Below are positions 6,138 to 9,673 of a DNA stretch of 9,673 nt, piece after piece. Source of the DNA: an uncultured Caulobacteraceae bacterium (lineage in GTDB: Bacteria > Pseudomonadota > Alphaproteobacteria > Caulobacterales > Caulobacteraceae). The stretch spans positions 1 to 9,673 of the forward strand of contig CAISGS010000088.1 of NCBI GenBank assembly GCA_903884915.1, in the 5' to 3' direction. A program made the translations under genes and the position numbers. Under the pieces are notes generated by a model that worked only from the letters and a program-made list of their open reading frames with translations, had not been told where the DNA came from and ran no database searches. The stretch's first letter is position 1. Each line of letters begins with the position of its first letter.

Positions 6138-9113
6138 ATGTCGATACGCGCTAAGCTCTTCAAAACAACGATGATCTTTGGGATCGTCGGCTTTACCGCG
6201 GCATCAATATCAGCCGCAGCATTGGCCCAAACAGCCACGCCCGCGCCCGTTGAGAAGGCTGCAAAGGCGGCGGCCACGACCGAAGCTGCGCCAGCGCCTG
6301 AGACCGAAGAACTGGTTGTTACCGGGTCGCGCATCCGTCGTACCGAGTTTACCAGCAACTCCCCCATTCAAGTCGTCACCGCCGAGCAATCGACGCTTGA
6401 GGGCCTCGTTGACACCTCCGAGATTATCCAAGGGTCATCGGTTGCCGGAAATTCGCGCCAGATCGACAATTTCTACACGGGTTATCTGACCAATGGCGGA
6501 CCGGGTGTGAACACGGTTTCGCTGCGTGGTCTGGGCGCACAACGCACCCTCGTGCTGTTGAACGGCCGCCGCGCCGGTCCGGCCGGTACACGCGGACAGG
6601 TGGGCGCCGTTGACCTCAACACCATCCCGTCCTCGTTGATTGAGCGGGTCGAGGTGCTGAAGGATGGCGCATCGTCCGTCTATGGTTCAGACGCTGTCGC
6701 TGGCGTTATCAACATCATTACCCGCAAGAATCTGGATGGTGGCGAGGCAGAGGTCTATGCTAACCGCAGCGCCGAGGGCGGCGGTGACCAGTATCAGATT
6801 GACGTCTCACAAGGTTGGACCTTTGACCGCGGTTACATGAATATCGGCGCTGACTACTATAAGCGCCAAGCCCTCCTGTTCGGAGACCGCAGCTACTTCT
6901 CCTGCCCGCAGGACTATGTGTTCGATGCCTCTACAGGTATCCGCCTAGACCTGATCGACCCCGCTACCGGCACCTTTAAGTGCCAAAACACACTTGCTGG
7001 CCGCGTCGACAATCTCTCGACCGGACGCTTCTATGTTCAAAACAGTTCAGCGGTTGCCGGCGGCGGTATCGGCAAAACCGACTTGGCAGGCTACACGCGC
7101 GTTGGTGCCGTATTCGCTGGCAACCCAACAGACACGCGTGCCAGCGCAGCGATCAATCCGACCAATGATCCACGCCTGGCGAGCCGCACGGCCATCTCGC
7201 CGGTGGAACGCTACACCCTAACGGCAAATGGTGCCTTTGATCTGACGGCCAGCACCGAAGTCTATGCCGAACTGATGTTCAATCGGCGCGAGTCCTCTCA
7301 GCGCAGCTGGCGTCAACTGTTCCCGCAGGTTCACTTCAGCAACCCCAACAACCCGTTCCGCGTTGGTAATCCAAACGGGTACGCTCCGGGATATGCCCGT
7401 TCGCTCGTGCTTTTGCCATCCAACGGTGACCAGACGGTGGACTATAAGCGCATTGTTCTTGGCGCGAAGGGAACCGTTCCTGATATTGGCTTCCTGAAGG
7501 GATGGGACTGGGACATCTACGGCCAATATTCCAAGTCCCACGGCGAATATGGTGGCAACTTCTTTTATAATGACCGCGTTCTGGCCACCACCGACACAAC
7601 CGCCTGTAACGTGGCCCTGTTGAAGACAGCCACCGCGTGCCCCACTGGCGGCGTCAACTATTTCCGTCAAAGCACGGTCCAGACGGGTGAGTTCACAGCT
7701 GAGGAAGCCGCCTTCCTGTTTGGCTATGAATCCGGTCAAACTGACTATACGCACCAGTTCGTCGAAGGCTCGCTTTCGGGCAGCCTGTTCTCTCTTCCCG
7801 CTGGCAATGTTGCCGCCGCCTTGGGCTTCCAGGTCCGCAAGGAAGAGATTGACGATAATCCAGGGGCTCAGGCGAAAGCGGGTAACCTTTGGGGCTCCAC
7901 CTCGGCGGGACGCACTGCAGGTTCCGACACGATCAAGGAGGCCTTTGCTGAACTCGAGATCCCCCTCCTGCGGGGCATGCCTGTCGCAGAGAGCCTGACC
8001 CTCAATCTCTCAGGCCGGTTCAGTGACTATAAGAGCTATGGTGCCAACTCCACCTACAAGGTCGGCTTAAACTGGCAGGTCATTCCCTCTGTTCGTTTGC
8101 GTATGAGTGACGGCACCTCGTTCCGTGCTCCTGCCCTTTATGAACTGTACCTCGCCAACCAGTCTGGCTTTTTGGGTCAATCCTCGATTGATCCGTGCCT
8201 AAACTGGGGTGACAATCCTTCGACGGTCACCGCGGCAAACTGCGCTAAGCAAGGCATTCCGCGGACCTACAACGCGGTCGGTTCGTCCTCTGCGCTCGTG
8301 ATCACCGGCGGCGGTAAGGGCATTTTGGAAGCGGAGACCTCCAAATCCAAAAGTGTCGGCCTCGTCCTGACACCAAGCTTCCTGAACCTGAACATCGCCG
8401 TCGATTATTTCGACATCGAAATCAATAATCAGGTGGCCCAGTTCGGCGCAGGCAACATTGTTTCGGCCTGCTATGCCGCCGCAGACTTCCCAAACAATGA
8501 TTTCTGCTCCTTGTTTGCGCGCGACACCAACCCAACCTCGACAACGGCTTGGATGATCAAGTCCGTCAACAACAACTATGTGAACGTCCAAAAGCAGGCC
8601 CAGCGCGGCCTCGATCTGACGACGCGCTACACCCATCAGTTCACCAACTCTAAACTGACCATCGACAGCCAGTTTTCCTGGATCCTCGACTGGACGACCC
8701 AATTGCTGTCCAAAACCTCTGTGGAAAACAATGGTCTCGTCGGTACGCCTGATTTCAACGGCAAGGTCAATGCGCGGTTGGACCGGGGTGACTGGACCTA
8801 TTACTGGGGTATGGATGTCGTCGGCAAGAGCTCGGACACCGGCTATTACGGCAAGGATGTGTTTGCCAACTATCGCAGCACGGGGGTCTCGGCCTACTAT
8901 AAGCAAGAGAGCGAGTTCCAAGTCACCCATAACATCTCGGTCCGTAAGAAGTTCGACAAGTGGGCGGCACAGGTTGGCGTTCAGAACCTCTTCGATGAAC
9001 AGCCTCCCTATATTTCGACCGGTGGCTCCACCCGCGTGGGTAACGTCACGCTCGGCTCGTCCTATGACGCCATTGGTCGGCGTGTCTTCATGACTGTTTC
9101 CCGCCGCTGGTAG
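6138..9113 (+). CDS. TonB-dependent outer-membrane receptor
   Basis: A 22-stranded outer-membrane barrel with an N-terminal plug, energised by TonB-ExbBD, importing a substrate too large or scarce for porins. The product has 991 residues. Signal peptide 1-30 (cleavage after ALA), then an Ala/Pro-rich linker, a TonB box near EELVVTGSR (57-64), and the plug to about 202 with SLRGLGAQRTLVLLNGRR and ERVEVLKDGASSVYGSDAVAGVINI. The barrel follows, including GTSFRAPALYELY, and ends RVFMTVSRRW with the terminal aromatic needed for BamA insertion. There is no STN domain, so anti-sigma signalling is unlikely. Four cysteine pairs in predicted outer loops suggest disulfides. I chose ATG 6138 because GGGG (6128-6131) lies 6 bases upstream; ATG 6126 lacks a ribosome-binding site and would add four residues. 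The neighbouring exported peptidase suggests a peptide substrate, but this is inference. Confidence 0.96.
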   Translation: MSIRAKLFKTTMIFGIVGFTAASISAAALAQTATPAPVEKAAKAAATTEAAPAPETEELVVTGSRIRRTEFTSNSPIQVVTAEQSTLEGLVDTSEIIQGSSVAGNSRQIDNFYTGYLTNGGPGVNTVSLRGLGAQRTLVLLNGRRAGPAGTRGQVGAVDLNTIPSSLIERVEVLKDGASSVYGSDAVAGVINIITRKNLDGGEAEVYANRSAEGGGDQYQIDVSQGWTFDRGYMNIGADYYKRQALLFGDRSYFSCPQDYVFDASTGIRLDLIDPATGTFKCQNTLAGRVDNLSTGRFYVQNSSAVAGGGIGKTDLAGYTRVGAVFAGNPTDTRASAAINPTNDPRLASRTAISPVERYTLTANGAFDLTASTEVYAELMFNRRESSQRSWRQLFPQVHFSNPNNPFRVGNPNGYAPGYARSLVLLPSNGDQTVDYKRIVLGAKGTVPDIGFLKGWDWDIYGQYSKSHGEYGGNFFYNDRVLATTDTTACNVALLKTATACPTGGVNYFRQSTVQTGEFTAEEAAFLFGYESGQTDYTHQFVEGSLSGSLFSLPAGNVAAALGFQVRKEEIDDNPGAQAKAGNLWGSTSAGRTAGSDTIKEAFAELEIPLLRGMPVAESLTLNLSGRFSDYKSYGANSTYKVGLNWQVIPSVRLRMSDGTSFRAPALYELYLANQSGFLGQSSIDPCLNWGDNPSTVTAANCAKQGIPRTYNAVGSSSALVITGGGKGILEAETSKSKSVGLVLTPSFLNLNIAVDYFDIEINNQVAQFGAGNIVSACYAAADFPNNDFCSLFARDTNPTSTTAWMIKSVNNNYVNVQKQAQRGLDLTTRYTHQFTNSKLTIDSQFSWILDWTTQLLSKTSVENNGLVGTPDFNGKVNARLDRGDWTYYWGMDVVGKSSDTGYYGKDVFANYRSTGVSAYYKQESEFQVTHNISVRKKFDKWAAQVGVQNLFDEQPPYISTGGSTRVGNVTLGSSYDAIGRRVFMTVSRRW

Positions 9114-9137
9114 GGACATAGAACCACAAACAGATCA

Positions 9138-9167
9138 GGCGGCGAGCGCGATCTCGCCGCCTTTTTT
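9138..9167 (+). terminator. Intrinsic terminator of the receptor gene
   Basis: GGCGGCGAG (9138-9146) pairs perfectly with CTCGCCGCC (9153-9161) around a 6-base loop, followed by six T (9162-9167). It begins 25 bases after the receptor stop. The 9-bp GC-rich stem with a T-run makes it the clearest terminator in the window. It also separates the receptor from the converging dehydrogenase gene. Confidence 0.92.
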
Positions 9168-9189
9168 GTTGGCCCAAACCTCCAGCCGA

Positions 9190-9673
9190 TCAGGTCAGGA
9201 GGACGACCTTCACGCAGTCACCGTGATGTTGAGCGACAACAGCCTCGTTGATCTGAGCGAGCGGGAAGGTCTTGATCAGGCGCTCGAGCGGCAGGCGGCC
9301 TTCGCGCCAGTGGGTCATCAGTTCGGGCAGGAAAACGTCGGGGTCGCTGTCTCCCTCAATAATGCCGCGCACCGTCTGGCCAAAGGTGAGGACCGTGCCC
9401 AGATCACCTGGCATCGGCGTGTCTGCAGGCGGAATGCCGACAATGCCAAAGACGCCCTTGGGACCAAGGCAGGCCATGGTCGCGGTCAGGGTGTCCGGGC
9501 GGCCGGTCGTGTCAAAGGCATAGTCCACGCCAATGGGGACAATGGCGCGCACGGCAGCGGCCAGATCCGGCTCGGCCACCGGATCAATCACATGGGTCGC
9601 GCCAAGCTCGAGGGCGAGGCTGCGGCGCACCGCATGGGGCTCGACGACAATGACCGTGCCGCAGCCTTGAATC
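9190..9673 (-). CDS. Zinc-type alcohol dehydrogenase (MDR family), C-terminal part
   Basis: A medium-chain dehydrogenase/reductase that oxidises an alcohol with NAD(P)+. The 160 visible residues begin inside the Rossmann fold (GCGTVIVVEPHAVRRSLALE, then ELGATHVIDP) and continue through VDYAFDTTGRPDTL and GPKGVFGIVGIP to the C-terminal catalytic-domain strands. The stretch GIIEGDSDPDVFLPEL followed by LPLERLIKTFPLAQINEAV resembles aryl-alcohol dehydrogenases (XylB type), so an aromatic or other bulky alcohol is a reasonable guess. The zinc ligands and the start lie beyond the window edge and cannot be checked. It converges on the receptor gene across the terminator at 9138-9167, with no sign of a functional link. 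Confidence 0.9.
   Translation of the reverse strand, partial: IQGCGTVIVVEPHAVRRSLALELGATHVIDPVAEPDLAAAVRAIVPIGVDYAFDTTGRPDTLTATMACLGPKGVFGIVGIPPADTPMPGDLGTVLTFGQTVRGIIEGDSDPDVFLPELMTHWREGRLPLERLIKTFPLAQINEAVVAQHHGDCVKVVLLT

Noticed and set aside
7218..7754. A 178-codon minus-strand frame within the receptor gene
   Set aside because: Another mirror frame of the receptor coding sequence with no domain signature.
8199..9119. A 306-codon open frame on the - strand opposite the receptor gene
   Set aside because: It is antisense to the receptor barrel, begins just past the receptor stop, has no ribosome-binding site of note and no family resemblance.

Overview
The window looks like chromosome of an alphaproteobacterium, most likely Caulobacterales (Caulobacter/Asticcacaulis-like). 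I infer this from the rpoN-hpf-ptsN order, the Hsp20-DUF1150 pair typical of Alphaproteobacteria, a very large TonB-dependent receptor ending in Trp, and GC-rich codon use. No species can be named from sequence alone. There is no sign of mobile DNA, CRISPR, tRNA or rRNA.

Layout. (1) Bases 1-1915, + strand: the 3' part of rpoN (sigma-54), then the long-form ribosome hibernation factor hpf, then ptsN (EIIA of the nitrogen PTS). This is the classic nitrogen/stationary-phase regulatory cluster. A strong hairpin followed by TTTT lies between hpf and ptsN and almost touches the ptsN start. (2) Bases 1934-2660, - strand: a class A small heat-shock protein followed by a DUF1150 protein, one operon. 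A good heat-shock (sigma-32) promoter lies upstream, and a hairpin in the leader covers the Shine-Dalgarno, so this is an RNA thermometer candidate. (3) Bases 2860-3786, + strand: a membrane fatty-acid desaturase divergent from the heat-shock operon, with a run of nine C in its leader. (4) Bases 3802-5841 (-) and 6138-9113 (+): an exported S9 family serine peptidase and a 991-residue TonB-dependent receptor, divergent across a 296-base control region; together they suggest uptake and breakdown of peptides. A strong intrinsic terminator (9138-9167) closes the receptor gene. (5) Bases 9190-9673, - strand: the C-terminal part of a zinc-type (MDR) alcohol dehydrogenase running off the window.

Taken together, this is mostly core chromosome: starvation control (RpoN, HPF, PtsN), proteostasis and membrane fluidity (Hsp20, desaturase), and nutrient scavenging (receptor plus peptidase). 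I see no clear undescribed multi-gene system. The best new leads are RNA-level: the possible thermometer in front of hsp20 and the terminator-like hairpin at the ptsN start. The receptor/peptidase pair is worth testing for a specific peptide substrate.
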